Shown: positions 25,183 to 35,800, counted from the first letter of the stretch. The stretch: DNA of 64,000 nucleotides from DATKMK01 sp035541895 (GCA_035541895.1 DATKMK010000114.1:1-64000); one strand, 5' to 3'. The notes: generated by a model not told the origin, from the letters alone. Numbers and translations are program-made.

Positions 25183-27552
25183 ATGAGTGAGAACCCGCAG
25201 TCGGCCTTGATAACGCTCCTGGTTCGCTCGGGCCTGGTATCAAGCGAGGTCGCGCAAAACGCGACCGCAGAGATCGCGGCCAAGGCTAAGGATCTTTCGA
25301 TCATCGAGTGGCTGGCCCGCAACAACATCGCGGGTGAGGAAGAACTAGCGCAGGCGCTCGCAGCCCAGTTGCGACTGCCGTACATGAACCTCGCCGCCCA
25401 GTCGCTCGATCAGAATGTCGTGAATCTCGTCCGGGAGGAAGTGGCGATGCGGCACAAGATTGTGCCGCTGCGCTCCTCCGAAGAAGGGTTGCTGGTCGCA
25501 ACCGCGAACCCGTTGGATCGCGAGGCCTTGCGCGCGGTCGAATTCGCGACCCGCCAGCGGGTGCGGGTCACGGTGGCGACGCCGACCGCTGTGCGCGATG
25601 CTTTGCGGCATGCGTATCACCTCGATCAGGCGCTCAACGAGTATCTCCAAGGCGTCCCCGACGAAGGCGAGCTGCCGGTCGCCGAGCTGAGCGACGAGCC
25701 GACAAATGTCCAGAGCCTGATGCGTGGGACGGCGATGCCGCCGGTGATCAAGCTGACAAACCTGATCTTGCTGGACGGCATTCGGAACGGCGCGAGCGAC
25801 GTACACATCGAGCCGGGCGCCTCCGAAGTCCGTGTTCGCTACCGCATCGACGGCTTGCTCGAAGAGTCCTTCCGACTCCCGAAGTGGGTGCAGGATCCGC
25901 TGATTGCCCGATGCAAGGTGATGTCGAAGCTCGACATCACCGAGCGTCGCGTCCCGCAAGACGGGCGCATTCGGCTGCTGCATCGCGAGGCGATGATCGA
26001 TCTGCGGGTGTCCAGTCTGCCAACGCAGTTCGGCGAGAAGCTCACCATGCGCATCTTAGATCCGCGCTCGGCACCCAGCGGCCTGGATGTGTTTGGCTTG
26101 TCGACGCGTGATCTCGAGTGCATTCGACGGGCCCTCCGCCGGCCCGAAGGCATGGTGTTGGTAACCGGCCCGACGGGCAGCGGGAAGACGACGACCCTGT
26201 ACGGCATGCTGGCGGAGTTGATCTCGCCGACGCGCAACATTGTGACGATCGAAAATCCGATTGAATACCAATTGCATGGCGTCAATCAGGTCGAAATCAA
26301 CGAAAAGCAGGGTCTCACGTTTGCCGGGACCCTGCGGTCGATCTTGCGTCAGGACCCGGATGTGATTTTGGTCGGTGAGATTCGCGACGCCGAGACCGCG
26401 GAAATTGCGCTGCGCGCGGCGCAAACCGGGCACCTCGTGCTCAGCACCCTCCACACGAACGATTCCGTCTCCACCGTGACGCGTCTGCTGGATCTTGGCA
26501 TCGAGCCGTTCATGTTGGCGTCATCGCTGCACTTGATCATGGCGCAACGGCTGGTGCGCCGGACGTGCGAGCACTGTGGCGAGGCGTACCAACCCGATGC
26601 GGCGAAGCTGAGTAGCATGCGCCTTTCCGACGGCGGCACCTTTCGACGCGGCAAGGGCTGCAACGCATGCCGGCGGAGCGGGTACTCCGGTCGGCTGGCG
26701 GTGTTTGAGGTGATGCCGATCACCCGGCGCATGGCGTCGCTGATCGAAAGCAAGGCGCCGGAGGGCAGCTTCCGCGCGCTCGCCTGCGACGAGGGCATGC
26801 GGTTGCTCGCAGCCGATGCGGCCGAGAAGGCGGCCACGGGACTCACCACCATTGAAGAGGTGCTGCGGGTGGTCGACGTCGCCGACGATCGCAAGATCTG
26901 TCCGTCGTGTCGCTGCCCGGTCGAGGAAACCTTCGCGGTGTGCCCCCAGTGCGCCACGCAACTCCGGCAGACCTGCCGTAGTTGCGGCGGTCGCTTGCAG
27001 AAGGAGTGGAACGTGTGCCCCTACTGCGCCACCGTGCGCGGCGTGACGGGGGCTCCAAGCGCGGCACCGCCCAACGGAAAGGGAACTGAGGCCGAGCCGC
27101 GCCGACAGTTCCGCGCGCTCATCGTCGATGACGAGGGGGATTTCCGCGACCTCCTCTCCATGACCCTCACCCGCAGCGGATTGGGTATCACGGTCTCCGT
27201 GGCGACCTGCGGTGCGGATGCGGTCGCGCAAGCCGAGGCCGATCCTCCCGACTTGATCTTACTCGACGTGATGATGCCCGAGATGGACGGCTTCACGGTC
27301 TGTGAGCGCCTGCGCAGCAACGTGCGTACTGCCTTCGTTCCGATCATCATGTTGACGGCGCTCGACGACCCGCGCAATCGCGCGCGCGGCTTCCTCGCCG
27401 GCACCGACGACTATCTCGGGAAGCCGTTCAATCGCTCCGAATTGATCGCACGGGTACGGCGGCTCATTCAACGCACGTACGGCGTCACCCTCGCCGTTCC
27501 CGAGCGCCTGCGGGCACGCGACGAATCGGGCTGGGAACAGGTTGCGCATTGA
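25183..27552 (+). CDS. PilB/GspE-type secretion ATPase fused to zinc ribbons and a receiver domain
   Basis: 789 residues. An N-terminal MshEN-like domain (LAAQLRLPYMNL) precedes the ATPase: Walker A VTGPTGSGKTTT near residue 330, Walker B DPDVILVGEIRD near 395, and the tetra-Cys loop CEHCGEAYQP with GCNACRRSGY. After the ATPase come two zinc ribbons (CPSCRCPVEETFAVCPQC and CRSCGG with CPYC, about 572-616) and a receiver domain (about 643-765) with phospho-acceptor Asp in PDLILLDVMMPEMDGF and KPF. It probably powers a type IV pilus or type II system under phospho-control. No other pilus genes are near. ATG 25183 has GAGGTGG upstream. Confidence 0.92.
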   Translation: MSENPQSALITLLVRSGLVSSEVAQNATAEIAAKAKDLSIIEWLARNNIAGEEELAQALAAQLRLPYMNLAAQSLDQNVVNLVREEVAMRHKIVPLRSSEEGLLVATANPLDREALRAVEFATRQRVRVTVATPTAVRDALRHAYHLDQALNEYLQGVPDEGELPVAELSDEPTNVQSLMRGTAMPPVIKLTNLILLDGIRNGASDVHIEPGASEVRVRYRIDGLLEESFRLPKWVQDPLIARCKVMSKLDITERRVPQDGRIRLLHREAMIDLRVSSLPTQFGEKLTMRILDPRSAPSGLDVFGLSTRDLECIRRALRRPEGMVLVTGPTGSGKTTTLYGMLAELISPTRNIVTIENPIEYQLHGVNQVEINEKQGLTFAGTLRSILRQDPDVILVGEIRDAETAEIALRAAQTGHLVLSTLHTNDSVSTVTRLLDLGIEPFMLASSLHLIMAQRLVRRTCEHCGEAYQPDAAKLSSMRLSDGGTFRRGKGCNACRRSGYSGRLAVFEVMPITRRMASLIESKAPEGSFRALACDEGMRLLAADAAEKAATGLTTIEEVLRVVDVADDRKICPSCRCPVEETFAVCPQCATQLRQTCRSCGGRLQKEWNVCPYCATVRGVTGAPSAAPPNGKGTEAEPRRQFRALIVDDEGDFRDLLSMTLTRSGLGITVSVATCGADAVAQAEADPPDLILLDVMMPEMDGFTVCERLRSNVRTAFVPIIMLTALDDPRNRARGFLAGTDDYLGKPFNRSELIARVRRLIQRTYGVTLAVPERLRARDESGWEQVAH

Positions 27553-27567
27553 GCGACTCGATTCTAT

Positions 27568-28029
27568 CTACGTCGGTCGCTCGGCGAAGCCCCCGCGCAG
27601 CCAGGCGATAACCGTCGGGTAGGGCCGGACGCCTGCGTCGCATCGAAGCAACTCAGCCAGAGCCGTATCCACATCAAGCAATTCGTGGCGAACCAGATGC
27701 GCCAGCGCCAACGACGGCGCCCGGTTGATCCCCTCGGTGCAGTGCACGTAGACGGTTCGCCCACCGCGTATCAGTCGGTCGAGCACCGCCAACACCGCCG
27801 GTAATGCGGCGATCAACGCGTCCGGGTCGTAGTCGTGCACGCCGACGTTGTGAAACGCGATCTGGTGTTCGCCACAGGCCGCGCGCATGCGCTCCACGGC
27901 GCGACGCGGAAGATCGATGTCGGGCTGCTGCAACGACAGAACTGCGGTGATGCCCACGCGTCGCAGTCGCGGGAGATCGATCGGATGCACCGACGGACCG
28001 AAGGCGAGCTGTGGCCGAAGTTGCCGCAT
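27568..28029 (-). CDS. Dual-specificity/tyrosine phosphatase-like protein
   Basis: 153 residues. The signature VYVHCTEGINRAPSLAL fits HCX5R(S/T) with the nucleophilic Cys, and an acidic loop VHDYDPDALI lies upstream, as in small dual-specificity phosphatases. It likely dephosphorylates a protein or small molecule in the cytoplasm. Convergent with the PilB-receiver gene (15 bases). A link to that phospho-signalling gene is only a possibility. Confidence 0.85.
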   Translation of the reverse strand: MRQLRPQLAFGPSVHPIDLPRLRRVGITAVLSLQQPDIDLPRRAVERMRAACGEHQIAFHNVGVHDYDPDALIAALPAVLAVLDRLIRGGRTVYVHCTEGINRAPSLALAHLVRHELLDVDTALAELLRCDAGVRPYPTVIAWLRGGFAERPT

Positions 28030-28145
28030 GCGGCACGGCTAACCGCCGCGATTGGCAGTGTCAAGGAAGTCGCCGCTCGCTCGTGAGCGCAATCCGGTAG
28101 CATTTTGCCGGCAATTGCCGTATCGGCCCGCCGCTGAGTCGATAC

Positions 28146-29426
28146 ATGGATCGGGCAGACATCGCGATCATCGGTGGGGGCGCGGCAGGTTTGGCGGCGG
28201 CCATCTTCGCGGCAGAGGCGGCGGCCCATCGTCAATCGCGTGTGCGGGTCGAGGTGCTCGAAACCGCGGCCCGGATCGGCGCGAAGATCTTGATCTCGGG
28301 GGGCGGGCGCTGCAACGTCACACATGCGGTGGTGGAACCCGACGACTTTAGCGGCGCGCGCCCCGTCGTCCGCAACGTCTTGGCTGCGTTCGGCGCGCAG
28401 GACACGGTCCGCTGGTTCGCCTCGCTCGGCGTGCCGCTCAAACGCGAAGCGACCGGCAAACTCTTCCCGGTCAGCGATCGAGCCGCCACCGTTGTCGAGG
28501 CGTTACTCCGGCGCTGTCACCAACTCGACGTCGCGATCCGTCTGCGCCATCGCGTCCATCAGCTCTCCGTGATTGACGACGAGCGGCGAGACCGTTTTGT
28601 TGTCGAGCACGCCCACGGGACTCTGCGCGCACGCAGCGTGATCATGGCAACCGGTGGGCGCTCGCTTCCACGCACCGGTTGCGACGGATCCGGATGGGAC
28701 ATCGTTCGTCGGCTCGGCCATGAGGTGACCGATACCTTTCCCGCGCTCGTCCCACTGGTGCTGGCGCGCGGGATGTTTCACGCCGAGCTGTCCGGGGTGT
28801 CGCATCCCGTGGAGCTGTCGATCTTTGCGGGCGGCAAATTGATCGATCGACGCACCGGCAGCCTGCTATGGACGCACTTCGGTGTCAGCGGCCCCGTCGT
28901 TCTCGATGCCAGCCGCCATTGGAACGCGGCGCGCCGGCGCGGATTGCAGACCGTGGCCCGTTGCAATGTTCTACCGGGGCAGACCTTTGACAGCATCGAG
29001 CGGCAGCTCGTCGAGGTCGCCGCGACCCGACCGCGGCTCTCGATTGGTCGCTGGTTGGCGGAGCGGTTGCCGGCTCGCCTGGCGGGGTCGCTGGCCCGCG
29101 CGGCCGGTATCGATTCGGGGTTCCCGATCAGCCAACTGGCGCGCCAGGAGCGCCGGACATTGGTGCATACGATCACGGGATTGACGCTGCCGATCGAACG
29201 TGACCGCGGGTGGGACTACGCTGAAGTCACTGCCGGCGGGGTGCCGTTGAAGGAAATCGACTATCGAACGATGGAGTCACGCAAAGTACCGGGGTTGTAT
29301 CTGATCGGAGAGATGCTGGACTGCGACGGTCGCATCGGCGGATTCAACTTCCAGTGGGCGTGGGCCACCGGCTATCTGGCCGGTGGTGCCGCAGCGGGAA
29401 AATCTTCCACCTCGCTGTCAACCTGA
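28146..29426 (+). CDS. BaiN/HI0933-family FAD-dependent oxidoreductase
   Basis: 426 residues. The N-terminal dinucleotide motif is IAIIGGGAAGLAAAI; family hallmarks are KILISGGGRCNVTH, IMATGGRSLPRTGCDGSGW and the C-terminal LYLIGEMLDCDGRIGGFNFQ. BaiN reduces bile-acid intermediates in gut bacteria, but most members have unknown substrates. Members without that context are simply FAD enzymes. It ends in a hairpin-rich spacer before leuD. Confidence 0.92.
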   Translation: MDRADIAIIGGGAAGLAAAIFAAEAAAHRQSRVRVEVLETAARIGAKILISGGGRCNVTHAVVEPDDFSGARPVVRNVLAAFGAQDTVRWFASLGVPLKREATGKLFPVSDRAATVVEALLRRCHQLDVAIRLRHRVHQLSVIDDERRDRFVVEHAHGTLRARSVIMATGGRSLPRTGCDGSGWDIVRRLGHEVTDTFPALVPLVLARGMFHAELSGVSHPVELSIFAGGKLIDRRTGSLLWTHFGVSGPVVLDASRHWNAARRRGLQTVARCNVLPGQTFDSIERQLVEVAATRPRLSIGRWLAERLPARLAGSLARAAGIDSGFPISQLARQERRTLVHTITGLTLPIERDRGWDYAEVTAGGVPLKEIDYRTMESRKVPGLYLIGEMLDCDGRIGGFNFQWAWATGYLAGGAAAGKSSTSLST

Positions 29427-29445
29427 GCGGCGGGTCATTCGTTAC

Positions 29446-29467
29446 GCGCAGTGGGACCCCACTGTGC
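29446..29467. terminator. Short hairpin after the BaiN-like gene
   Basis: CAGTGGG and CCCACTG arms (29449-29455, 29458-29464) with a 2-base loop and extendable flanks. Lies 20 bases after the stop codon. Confidence 0.5.
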
Positions 29468-29510
29468 CCCAGCAGCGCTACGGCATTGGTGACGGACCCA
29501 CCGCGCAAGC

Positions 29511-29547
29511 AGGCTTCGTCGGGTCGCCCCCCGGGCCGACGAAGCCT
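29511..29547. terminator. Strong hairpin between convergent BaiN-like and leuD genes
   Basis: Perfect 12-base arms AGGCTTCGTCGG and CCGACGAAGCCT (29511-29522, 29536-29547) around a 13-base GC-rich loop. It can serve both strands. Confidence 0.75.
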
Positions 29548-29575
29548 AGCGCGGTCTTCCCCCCGATGACCGCCT

Positions 29576-30193
29576 TCACTTGAATCCGCCGACGTAGGGT
29601 AGGCGGGCCGCCGTGGCGCGCGTTTGCTCCGCCGCATCGAGCAGGGTGCGAGTGGCGTCCCACGTCCCCTCGAGCAACTGCTTGCGCGCGCCGTCCGGTA
29701 GGCTGACTGGGTAGATCACGCTGTAGTACGTCGCGGTCATCGCGGTGAGGTCGATCGTCAGATCGTGCGCCGGATCGGCTTCGACCGCGCCCATCAGCGC
29801 CGCCACGTCGGCCGCGCTCGCAGTCACGCACGGGATGCCCAGCGCGACACAGTTGCCGAAGAAGATGTCGGCGAACGATTCGCCGACGATCGCCTTGACC
29901 CCCCAGCGCAACAGCGCCTGCGGTGCATGTTCGCGCGACGATCCGCATCCGAAGTTTTTGTTGACGATCGCGATACGCGGGCCCTTGGCCTGATACCTCG
30001 GATCGTCCATCACGTGTCCGAGAGATTTACCGTTGGCGTCGAAGCGGGCGTCGTGGAACGCAAACTGGCCCATGCCGTCGAAGGTGATCGCTTTCATGTA
30101 GCGCGCCGGAATGATGCGGTCGGTGTCGATGTCGTTGCCGCGCAACGGAATCGGCCGGCCGGCGATTTTGGTGATGGGAATCAGTGTGCTCAT
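29576..30193 (-). CDS. leuD: 3-isopropylmalate dehydratase, small subunit
   Basis: 205 residues. Swivelling-domain motifs of the family: GNDIDTDRIIPARYMKAI, KNFGCGSSREHAPQALLRWG and DIFFGNCVALGI. With LeuC it isomerises 2- to 3-isopropylmalate in leucine synthesis. The large subunit gene ends 48 bases upstream on the same strand, so they probably form one transcript. No leuA or leuB is in the window. Confidence 0.97.
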   Translation of the reverse strand: MSTLIPITKIAGRPIPLRGNDIDTDRIIPARYMKAITFDGMGQFAFHDARFDANGKSLGHVMDDPRYQAKGPRIAIVNKNFGCGSSREHAPQALLRWGVKAIVGESFADIFFGNCVALGIPCVTASAADVAALMGAVEADPAHDLTIDLTAMTATYYSVIYPVSLPDGARKQLLEGTWDATRTLLDAAEQTRATAARLPYVGGFK

Positions 30194-30194
30194 A

Positions 30195-30240
30195 ATGGTG
30201 ATTCGTGAGTAGTGATTCGTGACTGGTGAGTGGTTGAGGC
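30195..30240. repeat. GTGATTCGTGAGTAGTGATT spacer repeat between leuC and leuD
   Basis: Degenerate copies of the GTGAGTSGTG-type word fill the gap between the two leu genes, as at 17221-17262 and 18778-18896. Confidence 0.5.
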
Positions 30241-30241
30241 C

Positions 30242-31645
30242 TCAATTCAACAGTTCGCGCACGTCGGTGACGACGCCTTCGATCGCGGCCGCGGCGACCA
30301 TCGCCGGGCTCATCAACAGCGTGCGGCCCGACGGACTGCCTTGGCGACCTTTGAAATTGCGGTTGCTCGACGACGCGCAGACCTGCCGCCCGACGAGCTT
30401 GTCGGGATTCATCGCCAAACACATCGAGCAGCCCGGCAACCGCCACTCGAACCCCGCCGCTTTGAAAATCTCGTGCAGCCCTTCCGCCTCCGCTTGCTTG
30501 GCGACGGCTTGCGAGCCGGGCACCACCAACGCCTTGACGTGCGGCTTCACCTTGCCGCGCTGCGCGATCTTCGCGGCCTCGCGCAGGTCGGAGAGCCGGC
30601 CGTTGGTGCACGAGCCGATGAACGCCACGTCGATGCGCGTGCCCTTGATCGGCGCACCGGGCTTGAAGTCCATGTACCCGTACGCGTCCTCTGCGACCTC
30701 ACGATCGTCGGCGCTGAAGCTCTCCGGCGCGGGGATCCGCTCGTCCACGCCAAGCGCTTGGCCTGGATTGATGCCCCATGTAACCGTCGGTGCGATGCTG
30801 CGGCCGTCGATGTGGACGACGTCGAGGTACGACGCATCGCGATCCGACGCCATCACGCGCCACCACGCGACTGCGCGATCCAACGCACCATCCGTCGGGG
30901 CGAACTCGCGCCCGCGCAGATATGCGTACGTGGTGTCGTCGGGATTGACGTAGCCGCAGCGGGCGCCGCCTTCGATGCTCATGTTGCACACGGTCATCCG
31001 CTCTTCCATCGTCATGCGATCGAATACCGCGCCGCCGTACTCGTAGGCGAGGCCGACGCCACCTTTGACCCCGAGCGTTCGGATGATCTGCAGGATGACG
31101 TCCTTCGCGTACACGCCCTTCGCCAGCGCGCCATTCACCGTGATGCGCCGCACCTTCGGCCGTTGAATTGCGAGGCATTGCGTCGCCAGCACGTCGCGTA
31201 CTTGGCTGGTGCCGATGCCGAACGCGACGGCGCCGAACGCGCCGTGGGTGCTGGTGTGACTGTCGCCGCAGGCGATGGTGATGCCCGGCTGCGTGAGTCC
31301 CAGCTCCGGGCCGATCACGTGCACGATGCCTTGCTGCCCGGTCGCGCGATCGAGGAAGCGAATGCCGAACTCGCCGCAATTGCGCTCGATCGCGCTCATC
31401 ATGCCTTCCGCCTGCTCGTCGGCGAACGGCCGCGCGGCGGTATCGGTCGGCACGATGTGATCGACGGTGGCGATCGTGCGATCGGGATACGGAACCTGCA
31501 AGCCCTGTTCGCGCATCATTTGAAACGCTTGCGGGCTGGTGACTTCGTGAATCAGGTGGAGCCCGATGAAGAGCTGCGTCTGCCCGGTCGGCAGCTCCCG
31601 CACCGTGTGGGCGTCCCACACCTTGTCGAGTAAACTCTTTCCCAT
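30242..31645 (-). CDS. leuC: 3-isopropylmalate dehydratase, large subunit
   Basis: 467 residues from ATG 31645, which gives the usual N-terminus MGKSLLDKVWDAHTV with GAGGAT upstream. Cluster ligands lie in FIGSCTNGRLSDL and LPGCSMCLAMNPD; other family motifs are CGDSHTSTHGAFGAVAFGIG and SNRNFKGRQG. It carries the 4Fe-4S cluster and catalytic core of isopropylmalate isomerase. In-frame starts further upstream (31663, 31687, 31768) add non-family residues and were rejected. The promoter should lie in 31646-31805. Confidence 0.97.
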   Translation of the reverse strand: MGKSLLDKVWDAHTVRELPTGQTQLFIGLHLIHEVTSPQAFQMMREQGLQVPYPDRTIATVDHIVPTDTAARPFADEQAEGMMSAIERNCGEFGIRFLDRATGQQGIVHVIGPELGLTQPGITIACGDSHTSTHGAFGAVAFGIGTSQVRDVLATQCLAIQRPKVRRITVNGALAKGVYAKDVILQIIRTLGVKGGVGLAYEYGGAVFDRMTMEERMTVCNMSIEGGARCGYVNPDDTTYAYLRGREFAPTDGALDRAVAWWRVMASDRDASYLDVVHIDGRSIAPTVTWGINPGQALGVDERIPAPESFSADDREVAEDAYGYMDFKPGAPIKGTRIDVAFIGSCTNGRLSDLREAAKIAQRGKVKPHVKALVVPGSQAVAKQAEAEGLHEIFKAAGFEWRLPGCSMCLAMNPDKLVGRQVCASSSNRNFKGRQGSPSGRTLLMSPAMVAAAAIEGVVTDVRELLN

Positions 31646-31805
31646 GGGGTGAATCCTCGCCGTCATGTGTAGCGAGTCGTCGCTCGACATGCCAGTGGAT
31701 TCAACGGAAGTGCGCAACGCGCGGCTGGGTGGGGGGTGGTGGTCTCTATGGCGACCTGCAGCCCGCATGTGTTACCAGAGCGTGCACAGCGGGAGATGAC
31801 GTGGG

Positions 31806-32507
31806 ATGAGGGTGATCGGCAAGAATCAGCGTGAGTTGTTTGCGGTACCTCGCGTTGAGCCGGAGCCCCGACAGCAGCGATACAAGCCCTTGTCGTCAGT
31901 CTGGATCGGGGAGGAGGACGCCGAACTGTTGGAGCAGCTCCTCCGTTTTTATCCTCGCAAGCAGCCCCGGCGAATTCTGGACTCCACGATCAACAGCGGA
32001 CGATTTTGGCAGGGCAGCCGCCGCACCGTCATCGGGCTCGACATCGAGCACAAGTATCAACCGAGTGTGGTAGGCGACAATAAGCTGATGCCTTTTTGTG
32101 ATGGTGCCTTCGATGTCGTCGTTTACGATCCGCCCCACGTGCCAAATCAGGGCCAAGATCGCTCGAAGGACTTTACGGTGCGGTTCGGTCTGGGCGGGAG
32201 GTCCGCAAAGGAGTTCGGCTATACGTTCGCGCACACATACCCGGCTTTTCTCAACGAGGCGATGCGCGTGTTGAGACGAGAGGGTCTGTTGCTTTGCAAA
32301 CTCACCGACTACGTCCACAATCACCGTTACCAGTGGGCACACGTGGACTTCATCTGCGCCGCGCGCGAGGCTGGGTTCGTTCCGTGTGACTGTGTTGTGA
32401 AAGTTCGCAAAGGGCCGATTGTTGATCCAAAGTGGAAAGTTGCGCACCACACGCGTCGCCAGCACTGCTATTGGCTGGTATTGCGAAAATCCGACCGCTG
32501 TGAGTAG
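31806..32507 (+). CDS. Orphan DNA-methyltransferase-like protein
   Basis: 233 residues. SAM-binding motif I is weak (RTVIGLDIEHKYQP); the catalytic motif is VVVYDPPHVPNQ, a DPPY variant of amino-methylating enzymes, and ALRREGLLLCK-like residues (MRVLRREGLLLCKLTDY) follow. No target-recognition domain or restriction gene is visible. Base composition is less GC-rich than the neighbours, and the small frame after it looks like a remnant, suggesting transfer from a phage or mobile element. A function on DNA is likely but not certain. GGGAG precedes the ATG. Confidence 0.75.
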   Translation: MRVIGKNQRELFAVPRVEPEPRQQRYKPLSSVWIGEEDAELLEQLLRFYPRKQPRRILDSTINSGRFWQGSRRTVIGLDIEHKYQPSVVGDNKLMPFCDGAFDVVVYDPPHVPNQGQDRSKDFTVRFGLGGRSAKEFGYTFAHTYPAFLNEAMRVLRREGLLLCKLTDYVHNHRYQWAHVDFICAAREAGFVPCDCVVKVRKGPIVDPKWKVAHHTRRQHCYWLVLRKSDRCE

Positions 32508-32603
32508 CCAACTAATCAAACATCTGTCGGCGCGGGTGAGGCGGAGAAGTCCCATCAAAAGGCGAAGGCAAGCGGATTTCGCGACTTCTGGACCATCATC
32601 GCC

Positions 32604-32834
32604 ATGAAGGGTCTCGACGTTGCAAAGCTACGCGAAGAGTCGCCAACGACAATTTCGTGGTTCGACGTGGCGCAGGTTCTCGGTCGCACGGGGCGCGATT
32701 GGGAAGCGTTCCGCAATCAGCTCGCCGCAGCAATCGGGATCCCTTTGAAAGGTCGCGCGAGACGAAGCAGATCGCACCTCGTCACTCACGCCAGTCCTCA
32801 ACGGGCTGCTACAACCAACGCAGCTCGGCGGTAG
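32604..32834 (+). CDS. Small frame after the methylase, possible gene remnant
   Basis: 76 codons. The first 50 residues look protein-like (TTISWFDVAQVLGRTGRDWE), then the sequence turns Arg/Ser-rich and runs 26 bases into the 3' end of the helicase gene. It may be the truncated start of a gene that came with the methylase. No family recognised. Confidence 0.25.
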   Translation: MKGLDVAKLREESPTTISWFDVAQVLGRTGRDWEAFRNQLAAAIGIPLKGRARRSRSHLVTHASPQRAATTNAARR

Positions 32835-35800
32835 CGGTTAGCAGCATTCCCAGCCGAAGAATTCGATTTCCGACCCGACCGCTGTGCTGCAGCGCGGCGC
32901 CGTAGAGGCGGAGCTGCTCGGCGTATTGCGGGTAGGCAGCGGCAATGGCTCCGTCACGCGGCTGGTCCGACTTGAAATCGATCACGACGATTTCTTGGTC
33001 GGAGACGGCAAGCAGATCGACCAAGCCCACCAGCAAGATTCCCGGCTGCGTGTCGTAGACGGGATACTCGCTCGACAGTTGCCAGCCGTTGGCGCTCGTC
33101 AAGCCGGCGGCGCGCAACGCCTCGAGGGCTCGTTCGACGTCGGCCGACGCTTCGGGATGCACGTCGGCCTGTGCCTCCGCTACGGCCACGGCGACGGCGG
33201 CGCGAGCGCTTGACTGCGCACCGCTCAACACGAGTTCGAGCGCGCGATGAACGACCGTACCAAACTCGCTGCCGTAGCGCGCGCCGGCGGTCTTGCGTTC
33301 GCGCTCGGCCTCGGTTGCATCCTCGCCCCCCGCGGCCTCGCTGCGCTTGGCCAATGCGGTCACGGCCGTCGGCACTGCGACCGGCTCGGCGGCGCGCATC
33401 AGGCGTGTGGAAAATTCGGCGGCATCTGCGTCGAGTCGCGCTTGCAACTCGGGATCGGCGCGCACCGCCGTCGGCCGCGTTGCATCGGAGTCGACGGCCC
33501 AGCGCGGTCGCGCGTCGGGTGTGAACTGATCGAATTGCTCAATCAGATCGGGGGTGACGTGGTCGGCGAGCGCTTTGGTGGCGTACGGCAGGCGTTCGCT
33601 TTTGGTGTGTGGAAGCGGCAACACCAAGAGGTCGCGGGCGCGGGTCGCCGCGACGTAGTACATCCGCCGTCGTTCCGACTCGCCGAAGACCTTCTCGCGC
33701 TCGATTAGTCCATTGCCGGACGGATGTTCGACCGCCACCGAGCCGATGCTGAGCGCCCACGCGGCGCCATCGCGCTCTACCTTCCACAACCCGCCGGCAC
33801 GATCGCTGAGCGTCTGAAAGCCGTCCCACAAAATCACCACCGGAAATTCGAGTCCCTTGGCTTGATGGATCGACATCACCCGCACGGCGCTGCCGCCGAG
33901 CGGTTCGGGGGCGTCGAGAAAGACCGGATCCTCGGCCCACGAGCGCACGAGCGCGGTCGCTTGGTCGTAGTCCAACCCATCGACCGCGGCGCGGCGGTCG
34001 AGTTCCCACGCGATCTCGTAGAGCGCCGCCAGCGTTTGCTGTCCGGTGCGCCCGGTGATCACCGCCCGGCCGAGCGCGGTGTGTTCGATCAGATCGCGCG
34101 CGGTGGCGCCGGGTGATTGCTGGAATCGCTTCGCCCGCAGTTCCCGGATCGCGGCCTTGGCCGCCTCGACGCGAGCGTGCGCTTCCGTTGCGCCGGCCGC
34201 GGCCGCGCGCACCAGATCGGCGCGATCGAGCGCGAAGAACGGCGGTTGCATCAGGGCCGCGCGGGCCACGCCGTCATCGGGATCAGCGAGCGCACGCAAG
34301 CCGAGCAAGTATTGCCGCGCGACGGGATGCGCGAGGAACAGCGCCCCGCCGCGTGCGCTGTACTCGATGCCGCGCGCGTCGAGTTGCTCCAACAACAACG
34401 GCAGGTTGCTGGTGACGCACGCGAGCACGGCGATGTCGCCCGGGCGGACCGGCCGCTCGACGCCGGTGTCCGGGTCACGCACCGATCGCTGCGATCCCAA
34501 CAGGGTTCGGATGTAACTGGCGACCACATCGGCCTCGATCGCGCGTCCGTTTCCGGCGAGCAATTTCCCCTTCTCCCGGTCGACACAAGCTGCGTACGGC
34601 AGGACGTGCACGCACACCCCCGTCCGCGCGAGTTTCGGATCGGCGGTCAGCGGCTCGTAGTGCGCGCGCCCGGTCGCCGCGTCGACCGGACGGTCGCTGT
34701 CGCGTCCCAGCAGTTTGGCGAGTTGCTGATTGTAGAAGTCGATCAGCTCGGGACGACTGCGGAAATTGGTATTGAGGCGCGCCTCGAACGCACCGCCGGC
34801 ACGCAGTCGCTGCGTAGCGTCGTCGTACATGACGATGTCGGCGCGGCGAAAGCGGTAGATCGATTGCTTCGGGTCGCCGACGATCGTCAACTTTCCCGGC
34901 ACCAGGTGCACCGTGTCCCAACGCTCGGCATTCGCGCCGTCCTCGCACAGAAAGAAGACGATCTCGCATTGCAACGGGTCGGTGTCCTGAAATTCGTCGA
35001 CGAAGATGTGATCAAAGAGGCCCTGATAAAAGCGGCGCGCCTCCGGCCGATCGCGCAGGACGTTGCGCAGCTTCACCAGGAGATCAAGGTAGTCGACGAC
35101 TTCGTGCTCGTCCTTCACGCGCTCGTACATCGCCTTCAGCACCGGGAACAATCGCACCAACCGCACCGCCAGCCAGCGCTGCGGTCCGCGCAATTGCTCG
35201 GCGAGACTGCCGGGCTTGCTGCTGTCGGGCCGCACCGCCTGGTAGATCGACCAGCCGGTTTGGTCGTCGTCGAACTCGCGCTTGTAAATCGTGCGGCCGC
35301 GCCAGGCCTCCTGCACGACGCGGAACGCTTCGGCCGGATCGTCGGACTCGTGCAGCCGGCGCAACGCGTGACTCAAGCGGCGCAACTGCTGATGGCCAAA
35401 GGCGCGCCCGCGCATGGTGCGTACCATCTGCGCGAAGCGATCGGCGGCCGCGCGCACGGTGGCGAGAACGGGATCCGGAACCGGCGGCAACGCGACCTCC
35501 ACGTCGCGCGTGTCGATCATGCTCGACAGCACCGCCTCGACCGACGGCAGCGGGCCGTAGGCGCTTTCCGCGCGCGCCATCTGCAAGCCGGCACGGCTGG
35601 CGGCGCGCAGCGTGTCGGCCGCCTCGCGAATCAGATCCGAATCGAGCGTCTCCGCGTAGACGCCGAGCGAGTCGGCGAGCGTCCCCGCTTCCGCCGCGCG
35701 GCGCATGCGCACGAAGGTCTCGCGCACCAACTCAGAGGTGTCCTCGACCAGTGCGTACGCTGGGCTCAGCCTGGCCTCGACCGGCCGCAAACGCAGCAGG

